Shown here: positions 27,429 to 35,938 of the stretch, piece by piece
Layout: every line of letters begins with the position of its first letter
Position numbering within the stretch: position 1 is the stretch's first letter
Notes under the pieces: model-generated
Databases searched by the model: none
The model's input: only the letters and a program-made list of their open reading frames with translations
What the model was told of the DNA's origin: nothing
Program-made: the position numbers and the translations under genes
Origin: JAYPWI01 sp038135065
GTDB taxonomy: Bacteria; Actinomycetota; Acidimicrobiia; Acidimicrobiales; Poriferisodalaceae
Direction: 5' to 3'
DNA length: 64,000 nucleotides
Assembly: GCA_038135065.1 (NCBI GenBank)
Contig: JAYPWI010000002.1
Span: forward strand, 1 to 64,000

Positions 27429-28528
27429 AGCGTGCGCTCCCGGTCATCGCGCTGGTCGGGTTGATCGCGTGGCTCACCACGGCGCTTCAGCCGTCGGGTT
27501 GGCGTACTGGACCTCCACTGGATCCTCGGTCGACGGATGCCGATGGTGCTCGGGCAGCCGTACTGCTCCTGCAATCCGAGCGCGTCGACGTCGCCGTCTC
27601 CGGTGTGCCTGCTCCAGGTGAGGTGGGGACCCTGGTCGTGCTGGTTGATGATCTCGATGGTGAGCAGTGGAAGGACGTGGCTCGGTTCGCCGAGGGTGGC
27701 GGCGACGTCGTCGTGGCAGATGTGACCTCACCGCTGGCCTCGCCGAGGGCACAGCAGGTGACCGGCACCGACATCATCGGGTCCTGCGAGATCCCGGGGT
27801 TCGAGGCCGTGGCGTCGATCGATGTGCCCGTTGCCTGGGTGTTCGAGCGGGGCGACAGGTCGTGCCTGGAGGTCGACGTCGGCCCGATCGTCGTCGAGCG
27901 GCGACTGGGCGAGGGCCGGGTACTGTCGGTGGGAACCGCCCAACCCTGGCGTAACGACCGACTCGTCGTCGCCGACCACGCCGCGCTGGTCGTGGCGACG
28001 GGTCGCTGGGGTTCGCCGCCGGTCCGCATCCTCGACCCCCGACCTGTCGGGACAGGCACCTCGGACCTGACCGATCTGGTTGCGTCGTGGGTGTGGGCGG
28101 GTCTGGCCCAGTTGGGGGTAGCGGCCGCCCTGTATGCCCTCTGGCGGGGAACCCGACTCGGTCGGCCGATCGCAGAGGAGCCACCCTCGGCCGTCGATCC
28201 AACTGCGGCGCTCGGTGCCGAGGTAAGCCTGACCGGTGCCGCCCTGTCGGGGGTTCTGACTGCGTCCCTTCGCCGTCGTTGGGAGGCGGAGGTCAGGACG
28301 GTCGCGATGCATCCTGATGGGTCGCTCGAGCAACTGGCCGCGCGCTTCGATATGACACCAGCCGAGCGGGATGCACTGGCTGAACCTCTCACCGATCACG
28401 ACGATGCCCAGCTCCACCTGAGCGCCCTTGGACGCCTCCGGCGCATCGTGCTCGACGGCGATGCCATTGAAGTGACCGATCGGCTGCCCAGCCAGCCCAC
28501 CCTGGAGATTCCCTGGAGGGAACGATGA
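27425..28528 (+). CDS. DUF4350-domain protein
   Basis: A 367-residue protein: an N-terminal membrane helix (about 4-20), a predicted extracytoplasmic alpha/beta domain with the DUF4350 pattern (YALW-like start, VDVAVSG, GTLVVLVDDLDG, RFAEGGGDVVVAD), a second helix near 220-240 (VWAGLAQLGVAAALYALWRG) and a cytoplasmic C-terminal helical tail. DUF4350 is typically found between DUF4129 and MoxR genes. Function unknown; the arrangement suggests one membrane complex. ATGA overlaps on both sides. Confidence 0.78.
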   Translation: MKRALPVIALVGLIAWLTTALQPSGWRTGPPLDPRSTDADGARAAVLLLQSERVDVAVSGVPAPGEVGTLVVLVDDLDGEQWKDVARFAEGGGDVVVADVTSPLASPRAQQVTGTDIIGSCEIPGFEAVASIDVPVAWVFERGDRSCLEVDVGPIVVERRLGEGRVLSVGTAQPWRNDRLVVADHAALVVATGRWGSPPVRILDPRPVGTGTSDLTDLVASWVWAGLAQLGVAAALYALWRGTRLGRPIAEEPPSAVDPTAALGAEVSLTGAALSGVLTASLRRRWEAEVRTVAMHPDGSLEQLAARFDMTPAERDALAEPLTDHDDAQLHLSALGRLRRIVLDGDAIEVTDRLPSQPTLEIPWRER

Positions 28529-29499
28529 ACGACTCAGCCGGACCCGGTGACGACAGCTTGCGTCGCACGTTCATGGCGCTGCGCGACGAGATTGGAAAGG
28601 TCATCGTCGGGCAGGACGGCTTGGTTACAGGCCTTCTGACGGCTGCGTTGGCAAATGGACACGTTCTCCTCGAGGGAGTGCCCGGGGTTGCCAAGACGTT
28701 GACTGTGAAGACGTTTGCAGCGGCGCTGGATCTCGAATCTGCTCGGGTCCAGTTCACCCCGGACCTGCTCCCGGCAGACGTGACCGGGCAACTCATTCTC
28801 GATCCGGCATCGCGGCAGTTCGAGTATCGGCCAGGTCCTGTGTTCACGAATGTTCTCCTGGCAGACGAGCTGAACCGGACACCACCCAAGACGCAGGCGG
28901 CGTTGCTGGAAGCAATGGAGGAACGGCAGGTGACGGTCGATGGTCGGCCTCGACCTCTGCCCGACCCGTTTCTGGTGATCGGTACGCAGAACCCCGTCGA
29001 ATACGAGGGGACGTATCCATTGCCCGAGGCGCAGATGGACCGCTTCCTGTTCAACCTCAGGGTGGGGTACCCCGCCCCAGACGACGAGGTCCAGGTGCTG
29101 CGGCGTCACCATGAAGGATTAGACCCTCATGACATCCGGGCCGCCGGCGTCCAGGCCGTGGCGGGCCCCGAGGATCTGGCTGCGGCTCGGTCCGCCGTGA
29201 ACCGGGTGGAGGTGCAGGACAGGGTCCTGAGCTACATCGTGGACCTCGCCAACGCTAGCCGTAGCGCCGCCGATGTGGATCTCGGACTGTCGCCCCGGGG
29301 GTCGACCGCCCTGCTACGGGCTGCCAAGGCATGGGCCTGGCTGTCGGGGCGTGCGTACGTGACCCCCGATGAGGTCAAGGCGGTGGCAAAGCCGGTCTTA
29401 CGCCACCGACTCCTCCTTGGTTCGGCTCACGTTCCGGACCTGCTGGACGCGGACCCTGTGATCGATCGGCTTCTGACCACGGTGGCAGTGCCCCGATGA
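28525..29499 (+). CDS. moxR: MoxR-family AAA+ ATPase
   Basis: A 324-residue AAA+ ATPase. Walker A GVPGVAKT is at 51-58; Walker B LLADE at 111-115 is followed by the MoxR signature LNRTPPKTQAALLEAMEE. Sensor 1 (VIGTQNPVEYEGTYPLPEAQ) and the C-terminal lid are complete. MoxR proteins act as chaperones that remodel or mature VWA/DUF58-containing partners. The partner here is most likely the DUF58 protein encoded with a 4-base overlap downstream. Confidence 0.94.
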   Translation: MNDSAGPGDDSLRRTFMALRDEIGKVIVGQDGLVTGLLTAALANGHVLLEGVPGVAKTLTVKTFAAALDLESARVQFTPDLLPADVTGQLILDPASRQFEYRPGPVFTNVLLADELNRTPPKTQAALLEAMEERQVTVDGRPRPLPDPFLVIGTQNPVEYEGTYPLPEAQMDRFLFNLRVGYPAPDDEVQVLRRHHEGLDPHDIRAAGVQAVAGPEDLAAARSAVNRVEVQDRVLSYIVDLANASRSAADVDLGLSPRGSTALLRAAKAWAWLSGRAYVTPDEVKAVAKPVLRHRLLLGSAHVPDLLDADPVIDRLLTTVAVPR

Positions 29500-30857
29500 C
29501 CACAGGACGCCCGGTTGCACTGCGGCGCCTTTCGTTGGTCGCTGCGGCTGGAGCGATCCCAGCGATGGGGGTGTCCGCCGCCACGGGCGCTCCCTGGTGG
29601 CAGGCGGTCGGTGCGGTCACGGCGGTCGTCGTTCTCGTCGGCCTTATCGATGTCATGGCTGCGCTACCCCCGGCTGCGTTGGAGGTGACGCGAACGACTC
29701 CCAACGTCGTTCGCCTCGGTGGTGACTCGGAGCTGACCTGGCGCGTGCGCAACGCATCGCGCCGTTCGGTCACCGTGGCGTGGGCCGAGCAGATTCCGCT
29801 GTCGTTGGGCGGTGAACGACGGCGGTCGGCTCGTATCGCAGCTCGGGGCGAGGTCGAAGCGTCCACTGTGCTCTCTCCATCGCTTCGGGGGCGGCACCAA
29901 CTGGGTCCGATCACCCTGCGTGTGGCAGGACCACTCGGGCTCGCCGGACGCCAGAGCAGCGTGGGGGAGGTCGAGTACCTCGACGTCCTGCCAGCGGCAT
30001 TCCCGGTCCAGCCGCTGAGGGCCGGCGGAGTGCGACGAGCGCAGCCCGGGAGCGGTCCCCGCTACTCGTCGCGAGTGGGAGGACACGGTGACTTCCAACA
30101 GTTGAGGGACTACGTCGATGGTGATGATCCCCGGCTGATCGACTGGAATGCGACGGCTCGACTGGACCGCCCCATCGTGCGGACCCAGGGAAGCGAGCAG
30201 TACCGCCCGGTCATCCTCGTCGTCGATACGGGTCGGACGATGGCCGCCCGAATGGGCGGGCCACCGCTCTTGGATCATGTGATCACTGCGGTGGCGGGCT
30301 TCGCCGCTGCCGTCGACCGGTTCGGTGATCGGGTAGCGCTGCTGGCCTATGACAGCTTCCTCCGGGCGGAGGTCTCGCCGGGGCGGGGCCGCCGGATGCT
30401 GAGTGCGGTCACGGAGGAACTTCTCGTCCTCCAACCGACGCTTCGCGAGTCCGATCACTCGGGCGCCCTCGTCACGGCTGGAACCTCTGGGCGAGGACGG
30501 TCGACCGTCGTCATGTTCACCGAGCTGGACCGACCGTCTGTTGAACATCGCCTGCTTCCTGCGCTGACCCGGCATGGGGGCGCCAACTCGATCCTCGTGG
30601 CGGCTGTCCGCGATCCGTCTTGGGAGCGGATTGCCGATGACGGTGATCTCAGTTCGCCAGCCCTGGCCCTGGCTGCGGCTGCCGCTCGCCGTCTTGACGA
30701 GCGTGCGGCCTGTGTCGCAGCCATCGAGTCGTTAGGGGTTACGGTCGTCGATGCGACGCCGTCGATGGTCGTCCCGAGCCTGGTGAGTGCCTATCAGCGA
30801 ATGCGGGAGAGGGAGTTCAGGGCTGCTGGGCGGGGACGGTTCCCAGTCTTCCGCTGA
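29496..30857 (+). CDS. DUF58-domain membrane protein (VWA-like)
   Basis: A 453-residue protein with two N-terminal membrane helices (about 11-28 and 37-57). The DUF58 motif DPRLIDWNATARLDRPIVRT is at 211-230, followed by VILVVDTGRTM (239-249), a MIDAS-like site with DxGxT in place of DxSxS. DUF58 proteins are the usual VWA-type partners of MoxR. The gene ends inside the 3' end of the convergent SpoIIM-family gene (41-base overlap). Confidence 0.88.
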   Translation: MTTGRPVALRRLSLVAAAGAIPAMGVSAATGAPWWQAVGAVTAVVVLVGLIDVMAALPPAALEVTRTTPNVVRLGGDSELTWRVRNASRRSVTVAWAEQIPLSLGGERRRSARIAARGEVEASTVLSPSLRGRHQLGPITLRVAGPLGLAGRQSSVGEVEYLDVLPAAFPVQPLRAGGVRRAQPGSGPRYSSRVGGHGDFQQLRDYVDGDDPRLIDWNATARLDRPIVRTQGSEQYRPVILVVDTGRTMAARMGGPPLLDHVITAVAGFAAAVDRFGDRVALLAYDSFLRAEVSPGRGRRMLSAVTEELLVLQPTLRESDHSGALVTAGTSGRGRSTVVMFTELDRPSVEHRLLPALTRHGGANSILVAAVRDPSWERIADDGDLSSPALALAAAAARRLDERAACVAAIESLGVTVVDATPSMVVPSLVSAYQRMREREFRAAGRGRFPVFR

Positions 30858-31827
30858 CCCCGCGGGCCACTGCGGCTGGCCCGAGCGTCAGGATCCAGGC
30901 CCCGAAACCGGACAACGCCAGGACCCCGATCGACACGCGGATGACAGTCGGTAGCGCCGTGCCGGTGACGAAGCCCTCGATCACGGCGGCGACCGCGAAG
31001 ACGCCGATCAGGCCCACCACGACGGTGACCGAGCGCTGACCCTCCTCGCGCAGGGCCGCTGTGCGTGTCCGGTCGCCCGGGGCGATGAGACTCCAACCCA
31101 GGGCAAGACCAGCCCCACCGGCCACGGTGATTGCGGCGATTTCCAGGAGTCCGTGGGGTGTGATGAGACCCCAGAACTGCTGCCACCGTCCCGCAGCCGT
31201 GAACAGGCCTCCAGCCATTCCCAACAGAGCCCCGTTGCGTACGAGGACCCAGATAGTGGGCAGGCAGAGCAGGACGCCGAGGGCGAACGCCTGGATAGCC
31301 ACGAGCACGTTGTTGAAGAACACCTGTGATGCGAACTGCGCTGCGGGTTGGGAGCTGTAGTAGGCCTCGAAGTCCGTCTCGATGTACGCCTCTCGGACGT
31401 AGGCAGGCGCGCTGACCTCGACCGCCTCGGGACTCACGGCGAGCCAGGCTCCGATCACGATGGCTGGGCCGAGCAGGGACACGGCGGCGAGGCCCACCTG
31501 CTGGCGGTGCATCCACACTGCGGCGGGGAAGGACTCGACGAAGAAGCGCCGAACGGCGCCCCGGTCACGTGGTCGACGGCCGTAGATGGCCTGGTGTGAC
31601 CGGGCGAGTGCCTGTGACAGTCGGTCGATGCGTTCGGGGTCCCCACGGTCGGTCCGAGCTGTGGCGAGACGAGCTGCCGTGTCCCGGTGGAGGGCCACGA
31701 GTTCGAGGCTCTCGACATCGGTGAGGTGGCGGTTGTTTCCAACTAGCTGCCGCAGGCGCGAGAGGTCCGCCTCGACGTCGTCCTCGAGATCATCGGCAGA
31801 GGGCACCCGGCTACCGTAGACCGCCAT
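30817..31827 (-). CDS. SpoIIM-family (stage II sporulation M-like) membrane protein
   Basis: A 336-residue protein. A soluble helical N-terminus (about 1-95) is followed by about five to six membrane segments. The family pattern FFNNVLVAIQAFALGVLLCLPTIWVLVRNG and TPHGLLEIAAITVAGGAGLALG is characteristic; the HGxxE motif is in place. In Bacillus SpoIIM works in septal peptidoglycan turnover; in Actinobacteria the homologue sits with MoxR, DUF58 and RDD genes and its job is unknown. Here it is convergent with DUF58 and divergent from RDD. Its ATG overlaps the RDD ATG in the tetramer CATG; GTG 31806 is a possible alternative. Confidence 0.82.
   Translation of the reverse strand: MAVYGSRVPSADDLEDDVEADLSRLRQLVGNNRHLTDVESLELVALHRDTAARLATARTDRGDPERIDRLSQALARSHQAIYGRRPRDRGAVRRFFVESFPAAVWMHRQQVGLAAVSLLGPAIVIGAWLAVSPEAVEVSAPAYVREAYIETDFEAYYSSQPAAQFASQVFFNNVLVAIQAFALGVLLCLPTIWVLVRNGALLGMAGGLFTAAGRWQQFWGLITPHGLLEIAAITVAGGAGLALGWSLIAPGDRTRTAALREEGQRSVTVVVGLIGVFAVAAVIEGFVTGTALPTVIRVSIGVLALSGFGAWILTLGPAAVARGVSGRLGTVPAQQP
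31812..31817 (+). promoter_or_regulatory. Probable leaderless -10 box for the RDD gene
   Basis: TACCGT, 8 bases before ATG 31826. It lies inside the 5' end of the divergent SpoIIM-family coding sequence. Confidence 0.4.
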
Positions 31828-32644
31828 GGACGCTACGACGGTCGGGCCACTCGGTCGAGAACTCGACCGACACGACCTCGGCGTGCTGACGCCAGAAGGG
31901 GTCCAGCTGGGCGTACTGTCCGCGGGCTTGCCATCGAGAATGCTGGCCAAACTGCTCGACCTGATGGTGGCCGGCGTCGTGGCGAACGTGCTGTTCATTC
32001 CGCTGTCCGTCGCCCCGGAGTCCGAGGGGTTGTTCCTGGCGCTCAGCTTGCTGTCACTGCTCCTCGCGGTCTTCGCCTACCCCATCGTGATGGAGGCGTG
32101 TGCGGGTGGTCGGACGGTGGGCAAGCTGGCCGTCGGCTTGCAGGTGGTGACCCTGTCCGGCGGGCCGATCGGGGCCCGTCACGCGGTGTCCCGAGGCCTG
32201 TTGGGGGCCGTGGACGTGTGGGCGAGTGCGGGTGTCGTGGGGATTGTCACGATCGTGACCACGAAGCGATCACAGCGGGTCGGGGACATGGTGGCGGGCA
32301 CCGTCGTGGTGCGGGTCCGACGGCCCAAGGTGGCGCCGATGGCTGGTCCCCTCGGCCTGGGGGCTTTCGGAGCGTTCATCGAGTCGCTCGATGTCGGCTC
32401 GGTGCCCGCAGAGGAACTTGAGCTTGCCTACCAGTTGTCGCATCGTGGGGACCCGTCCCAACGTCACGCAGACCGGGTGGCACGTTTGGCTGACCGGATC
32501 GACGGACGTCTCGGGGTTCGTCCGCCAGGTATGACACCCGGGGCGTTCCTCGCCTGCGTAGTTGCCGCTCGCCAACGCGGTCGAATGGCCCCGCGAGGTC
32601 TCGAGCGGGAAGGACGGTCGTCACAGGTGGCGGCCAGTCTCTAG
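31826..32644 (+). CDS. RDD-family membrane protein
   Basis: A 272-residue protein. The RDD domain begins with LPSRMLAKLLDLMVAG (the Arg and Asp residues of the family name), spans about four membrane segments, and includes the conserved GGRTVGKLAVGLQVV turn and QRVGDMVAGTVVV near the end. About 100 cytoplasmic residues follow. RDD proteins have been linked to ion transport or membrane housekeeping; in this setting the gene completes the MoxR-DUF58-SpoIIM group. Its TAG stop forms the first half of the next gene's -10 box. Confidence 0.82.
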   Translation: MDATTVGPLGRELDRHDLGVLTPEGVQLGVLSAGLPSRMLAKLLDLMVAGVVANVLFIPLSVAPESEGLFLALSLLSLLLAVFAYPIVMEACAGGRTVGKLAVGLQVVTLSGGPIGARHAVSRGLLGAVDVWASAGVVGIVTIVTTKRSQRVGDMVAGTVVVRVRRPKVAPMAGPLGLGAFGAFIESLDVGSVPAEELELAYQLSHRGDPSQRHADRVARLADRIDGRLGVRPPGMTPGAFLACVVAARQRGRMAPRGLEREGRSSQVAASL

Positions 32645-32647
32645 CCT
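32642..32647 (+). promoter_or_regulatory. Probable leaderless -10 box for the cysteine desulfurase, built on the RDD stop codon
   Basis: TAGCCT; the TAG is also the RDD stop. GTG 32654 is 6 bases downstream and ATG 32657 is 9. Confidence 0.5.
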
Positions 32648-32653
32648 GACGGT

Positions 32654-33826
32654 GTGATGCTCGGCGAACCAAGCGCCTATCTCGACTGCGCCGCATCGAC
32701 GCCCATGCGCGAGGTTGCGGTGGAGGCCATGCTGCCGTTCTTGCGGGAGTCCTATGCCAACCCTTCTGGTGCGCACTCGATGGCCCGGCACGCACGCACG
32801 GCGATCGAGGAAAGCCGAGAGGTCGTTGCGACGGAATTGGGCTTCAGCCCCCACGAGATCGTCTTCACCTCCGGAGGGACGGAATCTGACAACCTCGCAC
32901 TGCGTGGGGTCGTGGTGGCAACCGGGGGGCTCGCTGCCTGTGCGGCGACCGAGCATCACGCCGTCCTTCATCCGGTGCAATCCGTCGACGGTCTGGTCAT
33001 CGGTGTGCAGGGCGATGGCTCCGTGGATCTCGAGGACCTGGCCCGACAACTCGACCACGCCCGCTCCGGTGGGAGACCCGTGGCCATCGTCTCGGTGATG
33101 GTGGTGAACAACGAATCGGGTCTGATCACCGACCTGAGGCCTGTGCGCCAGGTGATCGATCGGCATGCGCCGGGCGCTGTACTGCACACCGACGCAGTGC
33201 AGGGGGTGAACTGGGTGGATCCGCGGACGGCCTTCGAATCGGCCGATCTAGTGTCACTCAGCGGGCACAAGTTCGGCGGCCCGAAGGGGGTCGGCGTGCT
33301 GGCCGTCCGCGACCACGTGCGACTGGCTCCCCAGATTCTGGGAGGTGGGCAGGAGGCTGAGCGGCGAAGCGGGACCCACAACACGGCGGGCATCGTGGCC
33401 TTGGCGTCCGCCCTCGGAGAGTTGGGGAGGACCAGGACCGACACCAATATCCGCCTGGCAAGCGAGCGGGATCGGTTGGCGGATGGGGTGTGCGGGGCCG
33501 TTCCAGGGGTGGCCGAGACCGTCGATCGTGCTCAGCGGGCAGCGGGCATCGTGCAACTGGTCATCCAGGGCATCGAGACGGAGGCCCTCCTCGTCCTTCT
33601 CGAGCGGGGTGGGGTGATGGCCTCAGCAGCATCGTCGTGCGCCAGTGGGGCCATGGAGCCGTCCCACGTCCTGGCGGCCATGGGGTACGACCGCATTGCT
33701 GCGGCAGGCTCCCTGCGTCTTTCTCTGGGGTGGTCCACCACATCCGAGGACATCGACCGAGCGCTCGAAGTCATCCCTCCTTCCATCCGGCAGCTGCGGA
33801 CGCCAGTCGGAACAGCGGTCCGATGA
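32654..33826 (+). CDS. Cysteine desulfurase (NifS/IscS family)
   Basis: A 390-residue PLP enzyme releasing sulfur from L-cysteine as a protein-bound persulfide. The PLP Lys206 is in SLSGHKFGGPKGVG; the active Cys329 is in SSCASGAMEPSHVL. The immediate downstream gene mnmA overlaps it by 4 bases (ATGA), so the sulfur is probably passed to tRNA 2-thiolation, although supply to Fe-S assembly is also possible. GTG 32654 was chosen for its distance from the -10 box; ATG 32657 is equally reasonable. Confidence 0.93.
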   Translation: MMLGEPSAYLDCAASTPMREVAVEAMLPFLRESYANPSGAHSMARHARTAIEESREVVATELGFSPHEIVFTSGGTESDNLALRGVVVATGGLAACAATEHHAVLHPVQSVDGLVIGVQGDGSVDLEDLARQLDHARSGGRPVAIVSVMVVNNESGLITDLRPVRQVIDRHAPGAVLHTDAVQGVNWVDPRTAFESADLVSLSGHKFGGPKGVGVLAVRDHVRLAPQILGGGQEAERRSGTHNTAGIVALASALGELGRTRTDTNIRLASERDRLADGVCGAVPGVAETVDRAQRAAGIVQLVIQGIETEALLVLLERGGVMASAASSCASGAMEPSHVLAAMGYDRIAAAGSLRLSLGWSTTSEDIDRALEVIPPSIRQLRTPVGTAVR

Positions 33827-34851
33827 GTCGCGTGCTCGTTGCCATGTCGGGCGGAGTCGACAGCTCCGTCGCAGCTGCGCTGCTGGTCGAAGCGGGGCAT
33901 GAAGTGGCCGGGGTGACCCTCAAGCTGTGGGGTGGGCCGCAGGACCAGGGATGCTGCTCGGTGTCCGACGTCGACGATGCCAGGCGGGTCGCTCAGCAGC
34001 TGGGGATCCCCCACTACGTGTTCAACTACGGCGATCTGTTCGAGCGTTCGGTTGTTACCCCTTACGTTGACGCGCATCGCTCGGGTCTGACCCCCAATCC
34101 TTGTGTCGAATGCAACCGTCACGTGAAGTTCGACGCCCTACTGGATCGAGCCAATCGGCTCGGCTTCGACCGCTTGGCAACTGGTCACCACTGCAGGATC
34201 GGTTCCTCGGGTGCAGAGGCGACCCTGCTGCGGGGCAGTGACCCCGCCAAGGACCAGTCGTACGTCTTGTACATGCTCTCCGAGTCGGACCTTCAACGTC
34301 TGAGCTTTCCGGTGGGCGACCTCACCAAGGACGAGGTGCGAGCCCGAGCGCGGGAGCTAGACCTGCGTACAGCCGACAAGGCCGACAGCCAGGACGTCTG
34401 CTTCGTCACCGACCAAGCAGGCCGTTCGGGGTTTCTCTCCGATCGAATTCCGTTACACCAGGGAGAGGTGGTCGATCTCGACGGCAATCTCATCGGGGCC
34501 GTCCCTGCGGTGGAGTTGGTGACCACGGGCCAGCGAAAGGGGCTGGGACTGGGCGGTCATCCTGACCGTCGATACGTGGTCAGCGTCGACGTGCCGCGCC
34601 GTCGGGTTACCGCAGGTGTTGCCCGAGATCTGCTGACCGACCGCCAGGAGCTGCGTGATCATCGTTGGGTCGGATCACCTGTCGTCGGTCCGGTAGCCGT
34701 GCAGACCTCGGCCCATGGTGCGTCTGCGGATGGCGAACTCGATCAATCGGGGCATTTGTCGTGGCGGGTACCCAACCGGCGGGTTGCCCCCGGCCAGGCT
34801 GTGGTGTTCTACAGAGGTGATCGCCTTCTCGGAGGGGCGTTAGCCACCTGA
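33823..34851 (+). CDS. mnmA: tRNA-specific 2-thiouridylase MnmA
   Basis: A 342-residue enzyme that thiolates U34 of tRNAs for Lys, Glu and Gln. The PP-loop SGGVDSS is at 9-15; the catalytic Cys94 is in the NPCVECNRHVKF segment; the second Cys is in SQDVCFV. DPAKDQSYVLYML and VTTGQRKGLGLGG are family signatures. It is slightly shorter than the usual 360 residues, with the beta-barrel C-terminal domain present. It is coupled to the upstream desulfurase, which likely provides sulfur. Confidence 0.95.
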   Translation: MSRVLVAMSGGVDSSVAAALLVEAGHEVAGVTLKLWGGPQDQGCCSVSDVDDARRVAQQLGIPHYVFNYGDLFERSVVTPYVDAHRSGLTPNPCVECNRHVKFDALLDRANRLGFDRLATGHHCRIGSSGAEATLLRGSDPAKDQSYVLYMLSESDLQRLSFPVGDLTKDEVRARARELDLRTADKADSQDVCFVTDQAGRSGFLSDRIPLHQGEVVDLDGNLIGAVPAVELVTTGQRKGLGLGGHPDRRYVVSVDVPRRRVTAGVARDLLTDRQELRDHRWVGSPVVGPVAVQTSAHGASADGELDQSGHLSWRVPNRRVAPGQAVVFYRGDRLLGGALAT

Positions 34852-34861
34852 TCGCTTCAAC

Positions 34862-35758
34862 TCAGCGGGGGATATTGCGTTCCCGTGCTTCTCGCAGCAT
34901 CAGTCCAGGCCGTGTGGGGGCGAAACGCACGGCGCGGGCCACCTGCACATGAGCGACCCCGCGCCGGACAGGCACCACCTCGACCTGCCCGTCGAGCTGC
35001 GCCTCGATCTTCGCGCCGGTCGCCCCTTCGGCGACGTCGATGACCTCCTCGTCGGCCCCGACTGAGTTCTCCGCTAGGCCGATGGCGACGACGTCCTGAC
35101 GTCGCAGCAGGAATGGCTCACGTGTTGCCATCAAGTCGTGGACCACGAAGCCATTGGGCACGAAGACGATCCATCGGCGGCTCAACTGGTGCATGGCTCG
35201 CACCCCGTGCCAGCAGGCCAGCCAACCGACAGCGGTCAGGGGGACACCCCACCACCTGCCCGAGGAAAGCACGAGAGGGCCCGCAACAGCGCCAGTAGCG
35301 CTGATAGCCCATGTCACCGGAAGTCCACCGGCTGCCACAGCGAGGGGAACTCGCAGCATGATGCGCCGTTCGTCGCCGTAGCTGATGCCGTCGGCGATGT
35401 CACCGGCTACCTCCGGCAGCAGGGCGATGATCAGCACGACGGTTCCATGGACGAGGGCGGAGACATCGGCGGTTCCGGACATGACGCCCACCACCGCGAT
35501 GACCAATGGCCCGGGGGCCACGACCCGCAAGGCGGTGAGGGCCCACGGCCCTCTCACGAGGAGGCCGGTCAGGACGATGGTCCAGCCGATCCAGGCACCC
35601 ACGGCGCACAACCAGATCAGCCCGTTGTCCTGTCCTGCGACCAAGCGGCCGATCAACCCGCCGACCGACCAGGGCAGGCCCAGCCAGGCCAGTCGCATGG
35701 CCCATAGAGCAGGGTGGCGGCGGAGGGCGCGGACGGCATCGTTGACGAACGAGATCAT
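34862..35758 (-). CDS. Uncharacterised multi-pass membrane protein
   Basis: A 298-residue protein with about six membrane helices in the first 190 residues, then a soluble C-terminal domain of about 110 residues that begins RRWIVFVPNGFVVHDLMATREP. That segment resembles bacterial PH-like domains, but the match is only by eye. It is convergent with mnmA (10 bases between stops) and divergent from ligA. No family is recognised with confidence and no function can be given. Confidence 0.55.
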   Translation of the reverse strand: MISFVNDAVRALRRHPALWAMRLAWLGLPWSVGGLIGRLVAGQDNGLIWLCAVGAWIGWTIVLTGLLVRGPWALTALRVVAPGPLVIAVVGVMSGTADVSALVHGTVVLIIALLPEVAGDIADGISYGDERRIMLRVPLAVAAGGLPVTWAISATGAVAGPLVLSSGRWWGVPLTAVGWLACWHGVRAMHQLSRRWIVFVPNGFVVHDLMATREPFLLRRQDVVAIGLAENSVGADEEVIDVAEGATGAKIEAQLDGQVEVVPVRRGVAHVQVARAVRFAPTRPGLMLREARERNIPR

Positions 35759-35938
35759 GGCGGTACAGCAGGTCGACCCACCTGGTCGGCGGGCTGATTC
35801 CGGCTCGTCGGTAGGCTAGCCATGTGGTGTGGCGCTACCCGCTCGTTCGGTTCCGATTCTCGTGCTGATCGGCGGTCCGAGTAGCCCGATCGGTGCCCCA
35901 TGCCGCTGGTCGCAAGGTTCGGGAGAGCGGGTGGAACG

